Shown: positions 34,417 to 44,632, numbered from the stretch's first letter. The stretch is 64,000 nt of DNA from Gelidibacter salicanalis (GCF_016469035.1 NZ_JAEHJZ010000026.1:54079-118078), one strand, 5' to 3'. The notes: generated by a model not told the origin, from the letters alone. Numbers and translations are program-made.

Positions 34417-35277
34417 CTAATGGTAACTGGTGAAGATTTTTGTGGCCTCATTATAGGCACTTTCAAAGCTCAAAGCATTGAGATCATTGCTTTGTTTGCT
34501 TGTAAAATAGGAGAGCAATTTTTCGGTGGGCATATTTCCGGTCAATTCATCTTTTGCCATTGGACAGCCTCCAAATCCTTGAATGGCACCATCAAACCGA
34601 TTACAGCCTGCTTTATAGGCAGCATCCACCTTTTCAAACCAAGAGGTTGGTGTGGTATGGAGATGGGCTCCAAACTCAATATGCGGATATTGAGGAATTA
34701 AATTGGAAAACAAGTAGTTGATATTCTCCGGATCTGACGTTCCGACAGTGTCACTCAACGACAGGATTTTCACCCCCATCTTTGCCAAATGCTCGGTCCA
34801 ATTGCCAACTATATCCACATTCCATGGATCGCCGTATGGATTACCAAATCCCATAGAAATATAAACCACCACTTCTTTATGACTTTTATCAGCAATTTCC
34901 AAAATCTCACTCAGAGTTACTACAGATTCTACGATGGTTTTATGGGTATTTCGCATCTGGAAATTCTCTGAAATTGAAAATGGATAGCCCAGATAGTTTA
35001 TTTCAGGATGCACAGATGCATCTTCGGCCCCTCTGGTATTTGCAATAATTGCCAAAAGCTTGCTTTGGGTTTTAGACAGGTCCAGTTTAGAAAGCACCTC
35101 AGCAGTATCTACCATTTGCGGAATGGCTTTGGGCGATACAAAACTTCCAAAATCGATAGTGTCAAAACCAACACGCAACAGCGACTGGATGTACTGTACT
35201 TTTTTCTCAGTTGGAATAAAGTCCTTGATACCTTGCATGGCGTCGCGAGGACATTCTATGATTTTTACGTGTTGCAT
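34417..35277 (-). CDS. mvaB: Hydroxymethylglutaryl-CoA lyase
   Basis: The 286-residue HMGL-like TIM barrel has the opening VKIIECPRDAMQG (catalytic Arg, metal Asp), the metal-binding HLHTTP and the signature loop GGCPMAKDELTGNMPTE (catalytic Cys). It splits HMG-CoA into acetoacetate and acetyl-CoA in the last step of leucine catabolism. Leucine dehydrogenase lies about 10 kb away. TATCTTTG at 35283-35290 ends 5 nt before the ATG, so the message may be leaderless. Confidence 0.9.
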   Translation of the reverse strand: MQHVKIIECPRDAMQGIKDFIPTEKKVQYIQSLLRVGFDTIDFGSFVSPKAIPQMVDTAEVLSKLDLSKTQSKLLAIIANTRGAEDASVHPEINYLGYPFSISENFQMRNTHKTIVESVVTLSEILEIADKSHKEVVVYISMGFGNPYGDPWNVDIVGNWTEHLAKMGVKILSLSDTVGTSDPENINYLFSNLIPQYPHIEFGAHLHTTPTSWFEKVDAAYKAGCNRFDGAIQGFGGCPMAKDELTGNMPTEKLLSYFTSKQSNDLNALSFESAYNEATKIFTSYH

Positions 35278-35282
35278 CGGTT

Positions 35283-35290
35283 CAAAGATA
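35283..35290 (-). promoter_or_regulatory. -7 element TATCTTTG at the mvaB start
   Basis: An exact TAnnTTTG match 5 nt before the ATG. A TTG 19 bp upstream is not seen. Confidence 0.4.
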
Positions 35291-35501
35291 GGAATTCATT
35301 TGAAGAAGGAATCCTTCCCTATAAAAAAACATTGGAGAAATCGATTTTCAAGGACAGTCAGAACTACCTGTACGTAATTCTTGTTTTGCTTTGTAAAATA
35401 TTTTAGACGTCCTTGGTAAGGAATGCAGTGTAATCGTCCTGAAACCTTTTTAGTCAATCGTATTGAATGATGTCCTTGCTATTGGAATTTTCGTTTTTAT
35501 G

Positions 35502-35517
35502 TTCTCTGTACAGAGAA
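35502..35517. promoter_or_regulatory. 16-bp perfect palindrome upstream of mvaB
   Basis: TTCTCTGTACAGAGAA is fully self-complementary and is followed at 35522-35537 by ATCGAT-TAAA-ATCGAT. Both lie between the lysE stop and mvaB. They may be operators. No T run supports termination. Confidence 0.35.
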
Positions 35518-35539
35518 TTACATCGATTAAAATCGATAA

Positions 35540-36154
35540 TTACACAACAATAATATAGAGTGCAATACCTACAAAAACGAGTATTTGGAGCCATTTTAAA
35601 AAAACACCGACGCCCTTTTTTTCTAGAATAAGCTTCGAAATCTGACCTGCCATTACTGCAATACTGCTAAAGGTTAGAAAAGAAACGATCATAAACACAA
35701 GGCCTAAAATATAGAATTGAGCAACGGTATTTCCTTCTTCATTCCATAAAAACCCAGGAAAAAATGCCAAAAAGAAAATCATAACTTTCGGGTTGACCAA
35801 GTTCATGATAACGCCAGTTTTAAAAAGTGATATATATGTTTTCTTAGGGGCTGATGCTGTTAATAAAATGGTGTCATCACTCTGATATACTTTATAGGCT
35901 AAATAGAGTAAATAGCAAGCGCCAAGCACTTTTATGCCATAAAAAAGTGATTCTGAAGCTGTAATAATTGCAGAAATACCGAACGCTAATAACGTAGTAT
36001 GCACAATACAACCACTTATCAAGCCCGCAGTTGTAGCAATCCCGCTTTTGGTGCCATTAATTAACGATTGGGTAAGGACATATATATTATCCGGTCCTGG
36101 AGAAATGGCCAGTGCCAGGGTAGCTAATGAAAATGAGATGAGCGTTTCTATCAT
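35540..36154 (-). CDS. LysE/RhtB-family exporter
   Basis: The 204-residue membrane protein has six hydrophobic helices and the LysE family start ATLALAISPGPDNIYVLTQSL, then GLISGCIVH and a loop with NLVNPKVMIFFLAFFPGF. It exports amino acids or related small molecules across the inner membrane. The substrate is not readable from sequence. The length is typical of the family. Confidence 0.9.
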   Translation of the reverse strand: MIETLISFSLATLALAISPGPDNIYVLTQSLINGTKSGIATTAGLISGCIVHTTLLAFGISAIITASESLFYGIKVLGACYLLYLAYKVYQSDDTILLTASAPKKTYISLFKTGVIMNLVNPKVMIFFLAFFPGFLWNEEGNTVAQFYILGLVFMIVSFLTFSSIAVMAGQISKLILEKKGVGVFLKWLQILVFVGIALYIIVV

Positions 36155-36222
36155 TGTGAGGTGGCACTGAAAACTTAATCTGTGAGATACTTCATCATTT
36201 TATCGTATAAGGTCATTGCGTT

Positions 36223-37257
36223 TTATGCCCTATTTAAAATTGCTGTATTAATTTCTTTTATCAATTGTGGTCCTTCGTATATAAATCCAGTATACAACTG
36301 GACCAAATCAGCGCCTGCATCCAATTTTTCTAAGGCATCATTAGGACTATGAATTCCTCCTACTCCAATAATCGGAAAGGCTTTATTGCTCTTTTCAGCT
36401 AAAAACCGAACCACTTCCGTTGCTCTTTTGGTTAATGGTCGCCCACTTAAACCGCCCATTTCATCTTTATTTTCACTTTGCAATCCATCTCTTGAAATGG
36501 TCGTATTGGTAGCGATAACCCCGTCTATTTGAGTGATTGAGACGATATCAATAATATCTAAAAGTTGTTCATCAGTCAAATCAGGTGCTATTTTTAAAAG
36601 GATAGGTTTTCGGTTTTCTTTCAGGTTATTTTTATTCTGTAGTGTCTGCAACAAATCGGTTAAAGGCTTCTTTTCTTGTAATGCTCGGAGATTTGGCGTG
36701 TTTGGAGAGCTTACGTTTACGACGAAGTAATCGACATAATCAAAAAGCGCATCGAAGCAAATCATATAATCGTTGACAGCCTCTTCATTAGAGGTCATTT
36801 TATTTTTACCAATGTTACCACCAATTAAAACGTGATTCTTATGGCCTATTGCGGCGTTTTCTTTTAAGCGTTCTACCGCTTCTTCAACCCCGCCATTATT
36901 AAATCCCATTCTATTAATGATGGCCGAATCTTCCTTTAATCGAAACACACGCGGCGTCTCATTTCCAGGTTGTGGTTTTGGGGTTACGGTTCCAATTTCA
37001 ATAAACCCGAAACCTAGATTGGAAAGTTCCTTGTAAAGTTTGGCATCTTTATCAAAGCCTGCTGCAAGACCTACAGGATTTGGAAATTTCAATCCAAACA
37101 GTTCCCGTTCAAGAGATTTGTGAGCCACTTGAAAAGTATTTCTAAAAATGCCCGAAAAGCCAGCATTGCTAGCAAATTTCAAAAGTTTAAAAGTAAAGTG
37201 ATGCACTGCCTCAGGGTCAAAAGAAAAAAGCAGCGGGCGTAGAAGTGATTTGTACAT
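36223..37257 (-). CDS. pyrD: Dihydroorotate dehydrogenase (quinone), class 2
   Basis: The 344-residue flavoprotein has the class 2 N-terminal membrane-associating helices ([21 protein letters not shown]), [16 protein letters not shown], the active-site serine region [20 protein letters not shown] and the FMN phosphate loop GVGGI. It oxidises dihydroorotate to orotate and passes electrons to quinone in pyrimidine synthesis. The class 2 serine replaces the class 1 cysteine. A -7 element lies in the loop of the terminator just upstream. Confidence 0.95.
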   Translation of the reverse strand: MYKSLLRPLLFSFDPEAVHHFTFKLLKFASNAGFSGIFRNTFQVAHKSLERELFGLKFPNPVGLAAGFDKDAKLYKELSNLGFGFIEIGTVTPKPQPGNETPRVFRLKEDSAIINRMGFNNGGVEEAVERLKENAAIGHKNHVLIGGNIGKNKMTSNEEAVNDYMICFDALFDYVDYFVVNVSSPNTPNLRALQEKKPLTDLLQTLQNKNNLKENRKPILLKIAPDLTDEQLLDIIDIVSITQIDGVIATNTTISRDGLQSENKDEMGGLSGRPLTKRATEVVRFLAEKSNKAFPIIGVGGIHSPNDALEKLDAGADLVQLYTGFIYEGPQLIKEINTAILNRA

Positions 37258-37270
37258 AGATGGTAAAATA

Positions 37271-37299
37271 AAAAACTACCCAAAGATAGGGTAGTTTTT
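37271..37299 (-). terminator. Terminator of the large TonB receptor, with the pyrD -7 box in its loop
   Basis: AAAAACTACCC pairs perfectly with GGGTAGTTTTT (11 bp) and a T run follows on the reverse strand. The loop contains TATCTTTG on the reverse strand (37281-37288), an exact TAnnTTTG match 23 nt before the pyrD ATG. Confidence 0.8.
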
Positions 37300-37322
37300 A
37301 TATTGATTTAATTTAATCGCTA

Positions 37323-40217
37323 TTATTTAAGGGAAAGGCTAAGTCTTGCAAATAAAAACCGTCCACCAACGCCAAACTGCTGTGCTCTTCTGGACCAATC
37401 GAAACGTCCGTCACTACGATTATCATCTGTTCCAGCAGGAGCATTAAACAAGCGATCTGGGTAAATATCCAATAAATTATTGGCACCAACCGTAATCAAA
37501 AAACTATCTGTTAAATTATAGCCTACCGAAAGGTCTGTAACTATTTTTGAACTCAATACTTCTTGTAAAGCTATATTTGTTGTTGCTTCCGTAACTTCTC
37601 CAAAAAAGACATTCCGCAAGAAGAAGTTAAAATTGCCCGTACTCAACGTATGAGATAAGTTTACTTTGGTTCTTGGAACCGCTTCTTCTAAATATACCCG
37701 GCTATCCTCTGGGAAGTAAGTATCTACCTGGTCCGCATTCTCTAGTACACGAGAAGCTTTAATAGCTCCTACTTTCTTTGTTTTTGATAAGGTTGCTGCT
37801 AAATCATTTTTTAGGAGCATATCTGTTCCAATAGTCATTCGGTGTGTAAAAACCAAATCTATTCCCTTAGACTCCGTATCAATTGCATTGGCAAAAAACG
37901 AAGCTGCGGTAGCATTGGCTTGAGATAATAAATTTGCCAGTTCTGCATTTGCTGCATCTATGGGAACTCCATTGCTATCACGTTTTGGAGAAAATTGGCC
38001 CGTGTAAACCACTCTGTCATCTATAGCAACAAAATAGCCATCTAGGGTTATATTAATTCCCACTTCAGGTAATTTTACTGTAAAACCTGCACTAATACTT
38101 TTTGAGGTTTCTTGCTTTAGTTCTGGAATGCCCAATAATTTTGCGGCACGGCTATCATTGGCAAAAGTTCCTACTTCTTGTGGATTTCCGTCTTGGTCAA
38201 AAATTGTAGAGGTAGAATTAAAGTATAATTGGTGTAATGACGGTGCTCTAAAGCCGGTATTTCCAGCGATCCTTAGGTTTAAGCTTTCGTTCACTTTTAA
38301 GAGTGCTGCCACTTTTAAATTGATGGTAGAACCAAAGTCAGAGTAATTTTCGAATCGCGATGCAAGGCTCAACAAAAAGGAATCTGTTATATCAGCTTCC
38401 AAATCAATATATCCTGCGACACTGTTACGCCCTCTTTCCACTTCGTTTTTTGGGCTAAATCCAGGAAACACTTGTGAGCCACCTGGCCTTTTGTTTCCAA
38501 AAAAGTCAACTGAAGGTTGTTGGCTAGCCAAAGTGATCCCTTCTCCTTGAGCCGTATATTGTAAATAAGATGCTGCTTCACCTGCAAATATTACGTAATT
38601 TTCAAGACGATATTCTGCTCCAAATGCGACGTTAAGTCCAGAAAAAATATCTTCATAAAAATGATTAAGATCTAAATTGACTGTGTTTTGCGCAAAATTA
38701 AAACCACCGGCATCAAAGGTGGTTGGAGAGGCATTTTGCAGTGACGCATTAAAGGTATTCCCAATGGTGTAGATAAAGGCGTTTTTACCATAAGTATTGC
38801 TAAAATCAGTATTCCAATCGCCTAATTTCCCTTTAACCCCAACAGAAAGTGATTGGTCTGTAATGGTCGAATTGATTTCTGGCAAAAATCCGTTAATATA
38901 AGCTGGAGTGTAAGTCCGGCTTTGATTGGGCAGACGATAAAACCCTCCCGAATTCCCGGTACGGGAACTCAGTCCTCCAAAAGAATAAATTTCAGAACCA
39001 TTGTCATCTAAAGGCAAAGAGAAGTTTGTAAAAAATCGACCCCCTCGCACTTCAGATTGCCCCACTCGCATGTTAAAATCCGAACGATTTAGATTTCTAC
39101 TGGCTAGTTCAGCATCTGTATTATTGGCGCCCAATAGGGTTCGTAAATCGGCTTTGGACGCATTGGGATCAAGATTGAAACCCGCTTGATTTCCGTAGTT
39201 TATCACATCATTAACATCGTCATCCAACAACTTAGACAGATCATACCCATCAGCTGAGGCAAAGCGTTCTACAGTGTTATACTTGTTAAAAATATCACCT
39301 TCCCATTCTCTCATACGGTTATAATCATCTCGGTAATCAAAATCTCCCGTAAAATTTATATAGCCACCTCTGTCTCCCAGTTTTAAACCATAGTTTGCAC
39401 TGATATTTGTTGTAGCGCCGTCCACCCCACCAGTTTGTTCATTTGCATTTTTAGTAAAATTGGCACCTGTAGTGATGTTCAACTTCAATTCGTTGGTCGC
39501 ATTATCGAGCACAATATTGATAACACCTGCAATGGCATCACTACCATACTGCGCTGCTGCACCATCTCTTAACACTTCAATACGTCTGATGGCTGCCGTA
39601 GGAATTGCATTCAAATCTGTTCCTACACTTCCCCTACCAAAGGTTCCGTTAACGTTAACCAAAGAAGAGGTATGGCGTCTCTTTCCATTAATAAGCACCA
39701 ATACCTGATCTGGCCCAAGACCTCTCAAGGATGCTGGATCAATATGGTCGGTTCCATCAGCAATGGTTTGCGTATTGGACGTAAATGAAGGTGCAACAAA
39801 ATTTAAAATTTGATTGAGATTAACCTGTGGACTGCTTCCCAATATTTCAGACACGTCAATAACATCTACCGGAGCTAAAGAGTTCACGGCAGTTCTGGCA
39901 GGGTTTCTACTTCCTACAAGTACAATTTCATTTAAGGACACCCCAGGCTTCATGGTTACATTAAGCGTAGTGCCTTCTACTGTTTCTTCTAAAGTATTAT
40001 AACCAACATAAGAAAAAATCAATTTGTCTCCCGGCACAGCTTTCACTTCGTATTTACCATCAAAATCAGTTATGGTACCTACCAAGGTGCCTTTAACAAC
40101 AATTGTGACGCCACTTAAGGGTGCGTTGTTTTCGTCTTTCACAACACCCGTCACTTTTTGGGCGTACATTGAATAAGAAAACATAATCAACAATAATAAA
40201 ACGTAGTTTTTTCTCAT
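37323..40217 (-). CDS. TonB-dependent receptor with CarboxypepD_reg domain
   Basis: The 964-residue protein has a signal peptide (about 1-19), a carboxypeptidase-regulatory-like domain (KVTGVVKDENNAPLSGVTIVV, to about 95), a plug (about 110-240: LRGLGPDQVLVLINGKRRH, EVLRDGAAAQYGSDAIAGVIN) and a long barrel ending LSLSLK. There is no SusD next to it, so the ligand is probably not a polysaccharide. A siderophore-like or other small ligand is possible but unproven. It is a single-gene unit with a strong terminator. Confidence 0.9.
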   Translation of the reverse strand: MRKNYVLLLLIMFSYSMYAQKVTGVVKDENNAPLSGVTIVVKGTLVGTITDFDGKYEVKAVPGDKLIFSYVGYNTLEETVEGTTLNVTMKPGVSLNEIVLVGSRNPARTAVNSLAPVDVIDVSEILGSSPQVNLNQILNFVAPSFTSNTQTIADGTDHIDPASLRGLGPDQVLVLINGKRRHTSSLVNVNGTFGRGSVGTDLNAIPTAAIRRIEVLRDGAAAQYGSDAIAGVINIVLDNATNELKLNITTGANFTKNANEQTGGVDGATTNISANYGLKLGDRGGYINFTGDFDYRDDYNRMREWEGDIFNKYNTVERFASADGYDLSKLLDDDVNDVINYGNQAGFNLDPNASKADLRTLLGANNTDAELASRNLNRSDFNMRVGQSEVRGGRFFTNFSLPLDDNGSEIYSFGGLSSRTGNSGGFYRLPNQSRTYTPAYINGFLPEINSTITDQSLSVGVKGKLGDWNTDFSNTYGKNAFIYTIGNTFNASLQNASPTTFDAGGFNFAQNTVNLDLNHFYEDIFSGLNVAFGAEYRLENYVIFAGEAASYLQYTAQGEGITLASQQPSVDFFGNKRPGGSQVFPGFSPKNEVERGRNSVAGYIDLEADITDSFLLSLASRFENYSDFGSTINLKVAALLKVNESLNLRIAGNTGFRAPSLHQLYFNSTSTIFDQDGNPQEVGTFANDSRAAKLLGIPELKQETSKSISAGFTVKLPEVGINITLDGYFVAIDDRVVYTGQFSPKRDSNGVPIDAANAELANLLSQANATAASFFANAIDTESKGIDLVFTHRMTIGTDMLLKNDLAATLSKTKKVGAIKASRVLENADQVDTYFPEDSRVYLEEAVPRTKVNLSHTLSTGNFNFFLRNVFFGEVTEATTNIALQEVLSSKIVTDLSVGYNLTDSFLITVGANNLLDIYPDRLFNAPAGTDDNRSDGRFDWSRRAQQFGVGGRFLFARLSLSLK

Positions 40218-40743
40218 AATACATTGATTTAAAGATTAATTATTAGTAATTATTTTATTAGATTCTATCGTCTCTAAATTTCGAAAATCCTCCAGCAATT
40301 CGGCTATAGATCACTTTTCAATAAAACCGTATAGCATGGCTATAAGCTAGATGGAACTCTTTTATTAAAAAATACTAGGGGCTTAATTATAAATTGCAAA
40401 AAATCAATAGGGTGAAGTTGACACTTGATCGCAAAAGAAGGTAGGTCTGATTTTAAAAATCCAGTTTTTGCTTGTAATCGAAATAATGCTGCATCTTGCA
40501 CTATTTTAATTACTTACTAATTGAGTTAATAAATAACTAATTCATTAAATTATATCGTAAAAATAAACGCTTAATACAGAATTATTACATAAATATAAGA
40601 AAACAATTGATTGTAGGAGTTAAATTATTTAATAAAGTCGTTAATGTCACCGTGTTATAAGAGGAATATTTACTGAAAATTTTTATAACATTGTCATTGT
40701 TCATTTGAATATGCTTTATTTTGCATCATTAAAGAAAAATAAT
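40218..40743. other. Divergent promoter region between TonB receptor and pepT
   Basis: About 525 bp, very AT-rich. I find no gene and no full-consensus promoter. TATTTTG at 40717-40723, 20 nt before the pepT ATG, is one base short of the -7 element. Confidence 0.3.
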
Positions 40744-41982
40744 ATGATTGATAAGCAACACATCATTAATAGATTTATAAGTTACGTAACTATTGACACA
40801 GAATCTGACCCGAATTCTGAAACGACACCCAGCACTGAAAAACAGTGGGATTTAGCACACGCTCTTGTTAAAGAGCTTACAGCTATTGGCATGAAAGACG
40901 TTTCTATTGACCAGAACGCTTACATCATGGCTACGCTACCTAGCAATGTTGACCATGAGGTGTCTGTAATTGGATTTGTATCTCATTTTGACACCTCTCC
41001 TGATTTTACAGGAGCGAATGTCAACCCTCAAATTATCGAAAAATATGATGGAAAAGACATTGTGTTAAATGCTGAAAAAGATATTATCCTGTCTCCTGAT
41101 TTGTTTGACGACTTGTTACAGTATACCGGTCAGACATTAATTACCACTGATGGCAACACGCTTTTAGGTGCTGATGACAAGGCGGGAATTACAGAGATTG
41201 TTTCCGCTATGGAATATCTTATCCAGCATCCTGAAATCAAACACGGCGAGATTCGTGTTGGATTTACACCGGATGAAGAAATTGGACGCGGCGCTCATAA
41301 ATTTGACGTTGAAAAATTTGGCGCAGAATGGGCCTATACCATGGATGGCAGTCAAATAGGCGAATTGGAATATGAAAATTTTAATGCTGCAGGTGCTACG
41401 GTAAAAGTAAAAGGAACCATTGTACACCCAGGATATGCAAAAGGCAAAATGGTCAATTCTATGTATATTGCTACTGAATTTATCAACTCGCTCCCTATGT
41501 TGGAAACACCTGAGCATACTGAAGATTATCAAGGGTTTTTCCATCTTGCAAGCATCCAAGGCAGTGTGGAAGAAACGGTTTTGAAATATATTATCAGAGA
41601 CCATGATCAGGATCATTTTAATGCGAGAAAGGAAGCCATGCGTCAACTGACCTTCGATTTGAATACACAATACGAAAGAGAAGTAGTAACCATTGACATC
41701 AAGGATCAATATTTCAATATGAAAGAAAAAATTGAACCGGTCATGCATATTGTAGACATTGCGGAAGAAGCCATGATTGCCCTTAACATCAAACCGCTCA
41801 TCAAGCCCATTAGAGGCGGAACAGATGGCTCACAACTAAGTTTTATGGGCTTACCTTGTCCTAACATCTTTGCTGGCGGTCATAACTTCCACGGACGTTA
41901 TGAATATGTACCGGTAGAGAGTATGATAAAGGCCACTATGGTAATTTGCAAAATTGCAGAATTGACGGCGTTAAGGAAATAA
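40744..41982 (+). CDS. pepT: Peptidase T (M20 tripeptidase)
   Basis: The 412-residue M20 metallopeptidase has the zinc-site motifs [18 protein letters not shown], the catalytic Glu in [12 protein letters not shown] and the final [11 protein letters not shown] and [13 protein letters not shown]. It removes the N-terminal residue from tripeptides in the cytosol. I start at [15 protein letters not shown] 13-codon upstream extension in frame lacks homology. Length matches the family. Confidence 0.93.
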   Translation: MIDKQHIINRFISYVTIDTESDPNSETTPSTEKQWDLAHALVKELTAIGMKDVSIDQNAYIMATLPSNVDHEVSVIGFVSHFDTSPDFTGANVNPQIIEKYDGKDIVLNAEKDIILSPDLFDDLLQYTGQTLITTDGNTLLGADDKAGITEIVSAMEYLIQHPEIKHGEIRVGFTPDEEIGRGAHKFDVEKFGAEWAYTMDGSQIGELEYENFNAAGATVKVKGTIVHPGYAKGKMVNSMYIATEFINSLPMLETPEHTEDYQGFFHLASIQGSVEETVLKYIIRDHDQDHFNARKEAMRQLTFDLNTQYEREVVTIDIKDQYFNMKEKIEPVMHIVDIAEEAMIALNIKPLIKPIRGGTDGSQLSFMGLPCPNIFAGGHNFHGRYEYVPVESMIKATMVICKIAELTALRK

Positions 41983-42067
41983 AATTCTTTCTGCTTTCTA
42001 GAGTTGCCACAAAGATTAGTTTGTAATAAAAACACACAGATGGCATTTTTGACTAAAATGACTTATT

Positions 42068-42664
42068 ATGGCAAAAATAAATTCGGTTGAAGAGTATTTT
42101 GAGGTCCATTCTCAATTTGATGAGGCTCTTGCGATGCTACGACAGATTATCACTACAACAGAATTGGAGGAAACCTTGAAATGGAATGCACCAGTATATG
42201 CCCTAAACGGAAAAAACGTATTAGGCCTTGCCGCTTTTAACAAGCATTTCTGTATTTGGTTTTTTAACGGTGTCTTTTTAAGAGATGAACACAATCTACT
42301 GGTAAAGGCTCAAGATAAAACCAAAGGTTTACGACAAATGCGCTTTGAGTCTGTTCAGGATATTGACAAATCTATAGTGCTGGCCTATGTAAAAGAAGCT
42401 ATTGATAACCAAAAATTAGGAAAAGAATTACAGCCAGAGCGCAAAGGGAAAAAAGTAGATATTCCAACACTCTTAGAAAAAGCGTTTGAAACAGACGGTG
42501 CGCTTAAAGACTGCTTTAATGCACTCACTCCGGGAAGGCAACGGGAATATGCCGACCATATTGCATCTGCAAAACGTGACGTGACGAAAGCCGCTCGGTT
42601 AGAAAAGATCAAACCGATGATTTTAAAAGGCACTGGCCTTCACGATACATACAAAAAACGTTAA
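42068..42664 (+). CDS. YdeI/OmpD-associated family protein (DUF1801-like)
   Basis: The 198-residue cytosolic protein has an N-terminal DUF1801-like alpha/beta domain (LKWNAPVYALNGKNVLGLAAFNKHFCIWFF) and a C-terminal helical YdeI tail (GALKDCFNALTPGRQREYADHIASAKRDVTKAARLEKI). The combination is common in Bacteroidota. The function is unknown, though relatives are linked to acid or peptide stress. It is single, with its own terminator. Confidence 0.82.
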   Translation: MAKINSVEEYFEVHSQFDEALAMLRQIITTTELEETLKWNAPVYALNGKNVLGLAAFNKHFCIWFFNGVFLRDEHNLLVKAQDKTKGLRQMRFESVQDIDKSIVLAYVKEAIDNQKLGKELQPERKGKKVDIPTLLEKAFETDGALKDCFNALTPGRQREYADHIASAKRDVTKAARLEKIKPMILKGTGLHDTYKKR

Positions 42665-42667
42665 TAC

Positions 42668-42695
42668 AAAAAAGCCACTTAACAGTGGCTTTTTT
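42668..42695. terminator. Terminator after the YdeI-like gene
   Basis: AAAAGCCACT pairs with AGTGGCTTTT around TAAC. A and T runs on both sides could also stop yajC transcription from the opposite strand. Confidence 0.85.
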
Positions 42696-42718
42696 AATGC
42701 TATACAATTACACAACAA

Positions 42719-43030
42719 TTACTTTGTGGTGGTCGTTGTTGTAGTAGTTGCTGGATCAACGTTGAGTTTACTACTCATCTCCATTGAAATTGCGGAGCGA
42801 TCAAACTTTATTTTTCCTGCTAAGGTTTCAATAACACAACTGCTATCTTTATCATTTAGGTCGACAATCTTACCGTGCATTCCGCTTTTGGTAATCACTT
42901 TGTCGCCTCTTTTCAATTCGCTGGCAAACTTTTTCTCCTTTTTGGCACGTTTCATCTGTGGTGCAATCATAAAAAAATACACTACAGCAAACATTGCTAT
43001 AAAGGGTAAAAACTGACTTATTCCTTCCAT
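42719..43030 (-). CDS. yajC: Preprotein translocase subunit YajC
   Basis: The 103-residue protein has one N-terminal membrane helix (FLPFIAMFAVVYFFMIAPQMKRAKKEKKF) and the cytoplasmic YajC domain LKRGDKVITKSGMHGKIVDL. It is an accessory of the SecDF-YajC complex. The C-terminus is a run of eight threonines (ACN codons) and Lys, a short trinucleotide tract that could vary in length. It is the third gene of the nusB operon. Confidence 0.92.
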   Translation of the reverse strand: MEGISQFLPFIAMFAVVYFFMIAPQMKRAKKEKKFASELKRGDKVITKSGMHGKIVDLNDKDSSCVIETLAGKIKFDRSAISMEMSSKLNVDPATTTTTTTTK

Positions 43031-43046
43031 TAATTCTTAAGTATTA

Positions 43047-43595
43047 TTAATCGTGATTATGGCCTTCGTGACCGGGTTGTGTGCTCGATTTACGAACTGG
43101 TTGTTGCATAATAGATTGTGCGCCACTTTGAGCAGCAGGCTGCATTGCATTAGCTCCGCCTTCTACCATTGCTTTAATTCTAACTGTTTCTGCACCTTTT
43201 TCAGTGTTTGTAGTCATGGTGATTGCTTTTGTAACTAAGCCATTACCTTTGCCGTCAAACTTCACATTGAATTCTCCAGTTTCTCCAGGCGCAACTTGTT
43301 TGGTCCAATCTGATGGCACTGTACAGCCACAAGTACTTTTTATATCACTAACAACTAATGGAGAAGTTCCTGTATTAGTATATCTAAAAACAGTTTCTAC
43401 TGGCGTTCCATTTTGTATTGTTCCAAAATCGTGTTCAGTTTCTTCAAATTCAATCGTCGCGAAGTTTCCTGAGTTAGCATCTCTTGCCGCCGCTTCTGCA
43501 ACATTTTCTGATTTGATTTTTGCGGTAGCATCCTCTTTACATGACGTAAAGGCCACCAAACATAGTGCGCTAACACCTAACATAATTTTTTTCAT
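43047..43595 (-). CDS. DUF1573 lipoprotein
   Basis: The 182-residue protein has a lipoprotein signal (lipobox FTSC) and an Ig-like DUF1573 domain (about 45-145) with the hallmark EHDFGTIQNG, FRYTNTGTSPLVV and STCGCTVPSDW. The tail is low-complexity Gln/Ser/His. The role of DUF1573 is unknown, but it commonly sits between nusB and yajC in Flavobacteriaceae. The spacing to yajC is 16 bp. Confidence 0.85.
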   Translation of the reverse strand: MKKIMLGVSALCLVAFTSCKEDATAKIKSENVAEAAARDANSGNFATIEFEETEHDFGTIQNGTPVETVFRYTNTGTSPLVVSDIKSTCGCTVPSDWTKQVAPGETGEFNVKFDGKGNGLVTKAITMTTNTEKGAETVRIKAMVEGGANAMQPAAQSGAQSIMQQPVRKSSTQPGHEGHNHD

Positions 43596-43661
43596 CGTAT
43601 TATTTTTTTTAACTGTTCTATTTAAAATAGATCTAAATGCAAAAATAAGAATAATTTCTTA

Positions 43662-44606
43662 CTACATCAACCCTCGCCCTATTTTATTTAAATCGCCATT
43701 TTCAGTGTATTCCTTAACAATCTTATCTAAGATTCCATTAATAAAGAAACTGCTCTTAGGGGTAGAGTACTCCTTTGCAATATCAATATATTCGTTAATG
43801 GTTACTTTTACGGGAATGGACGGGAATTTTTGAAATTCGCAAATCGCCATTTGAAGCAACACAGCATCTAAACTGGCAATACGGTCAGCATCCCAATTTT
43901 TGGTTTTTGCCGCTACTTCTTGGTTAAATTTAGACTTATTGAGTATGGATTTCTTAAACAAGGTTCTCGCAAATTCTTTATCCTCTGTATCTTTAAAAAG
44001 TTTGGGGGTAAAGTAATTTGAGCTGTTTTCCTTTTTTACTTTATTAAGCATTTTGAGAATTCCAGTATTGACTACTGGCAAATCGTCTAACCAAGTCAAT
44101 CTCTTGTCTTCAATATAATCATAGAGCTTGTCATTAGGCGCTACAATCTCACTGAACACATCTGCTATAAAGTTCTTATCTTCTTTAAAATCAGAAACGG
44201 AAGTCGCCATGTACTCTTTATAAAGCGGACTTTCTAAAATGCTCTTAAAGATGATGTCAACATATTCAAAATCGAGATACCAATAATCAATCTTTCGCTT
44301 TTCAATCTCAATCTGAAGCGCTCTGTCTTCTTTTAAGAGTTGTAAAACTTCATTATTAATAAATTTTCTGTTGGGATTTTTTTCTTCTTTGGTTGCTAAA
44401 ATTTTACGCTGCGATTTGTCTTGATAATCTTCAGCGCGCTTTTGTACTTCAATTAAAAGCGATAACATTAAGAGGTGCAAATCATACATGTGATCAAGAC
44501 TTTGGAGTAAGAACCGCTCGTCTTTTTTGAAATCATCACTTTCTCCACCTTTAAACGCATAAAGGGTTTGCATCACTTTTATACGAATATGTCTTCTGTT
44601 TAGCAT
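43662..44606 (-). CDS. nusB: Transcription antitermination factor NusB, long form
   Basis: The 314-residue protein opens with the NusB motif LNRRHIRIKVMQTLYAF and has the C-terminal NusB core DADRIASLDAVLLQMAICEF and VTINEYIDIAKEYSTPKSSFFINGILD. Bacteroidota NusB carries an insert of about 150 residues in the middle, as here, compared with about 140 residues total in E. coli. It binds boxA RNA with NusE for rRNA antitermination. It heads the nusB-DUF1573-yajC operon. Confidence 0.92.
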   Translation of the reverse strand: MLNRRHIRIKVMQTLYAFKGGESDDFKKDERFLLQSLDHMYDLHLLMLSLLIEVQKRAEDYQDKSQRKILATKEEKNPNRKFINNEVLQLLKEDRALQIEIEKRKIDYWYLDFEYVDIIFKSILESPLYKEYMATSVSDFKEDKNFIADVFSEIVAPNDKLYDYIEDKRLTWLDDLPVVNTGILKMLNKVKKENSSNYFTPKLFKDTEDKEFARTLFKKSILNKSKFNQEVAAKTKNWDADRIASLDAVLLQMAICEFQKFPSIPVKVTINEYIDIAKEYSTPKSSFFINGILDKIVKEYTENGDLNKIGRGLM

Positions 44607-44632
44607 TTGTAAGAACTTATTAAATTAAAAAA

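Noticed and set aside
41164-41748. 194-codon frame antisense to pepT
   Set aside because: Fully antisense to peptidase T with intact M20 motifs; no independent evidence.
42726-43016. Valine-rich open frame opposite yajC
   Set aside because: Its starting run of valines is the antisense of the poly-threonine tail of YajC. It is a shadow of the real gene.
43204-43833. 209-codon frame on the plus strand across DUF1573 and nusB ends
   Set aside because: It spans two real reverse-strand genes and the spacer between them, with no domain signal.
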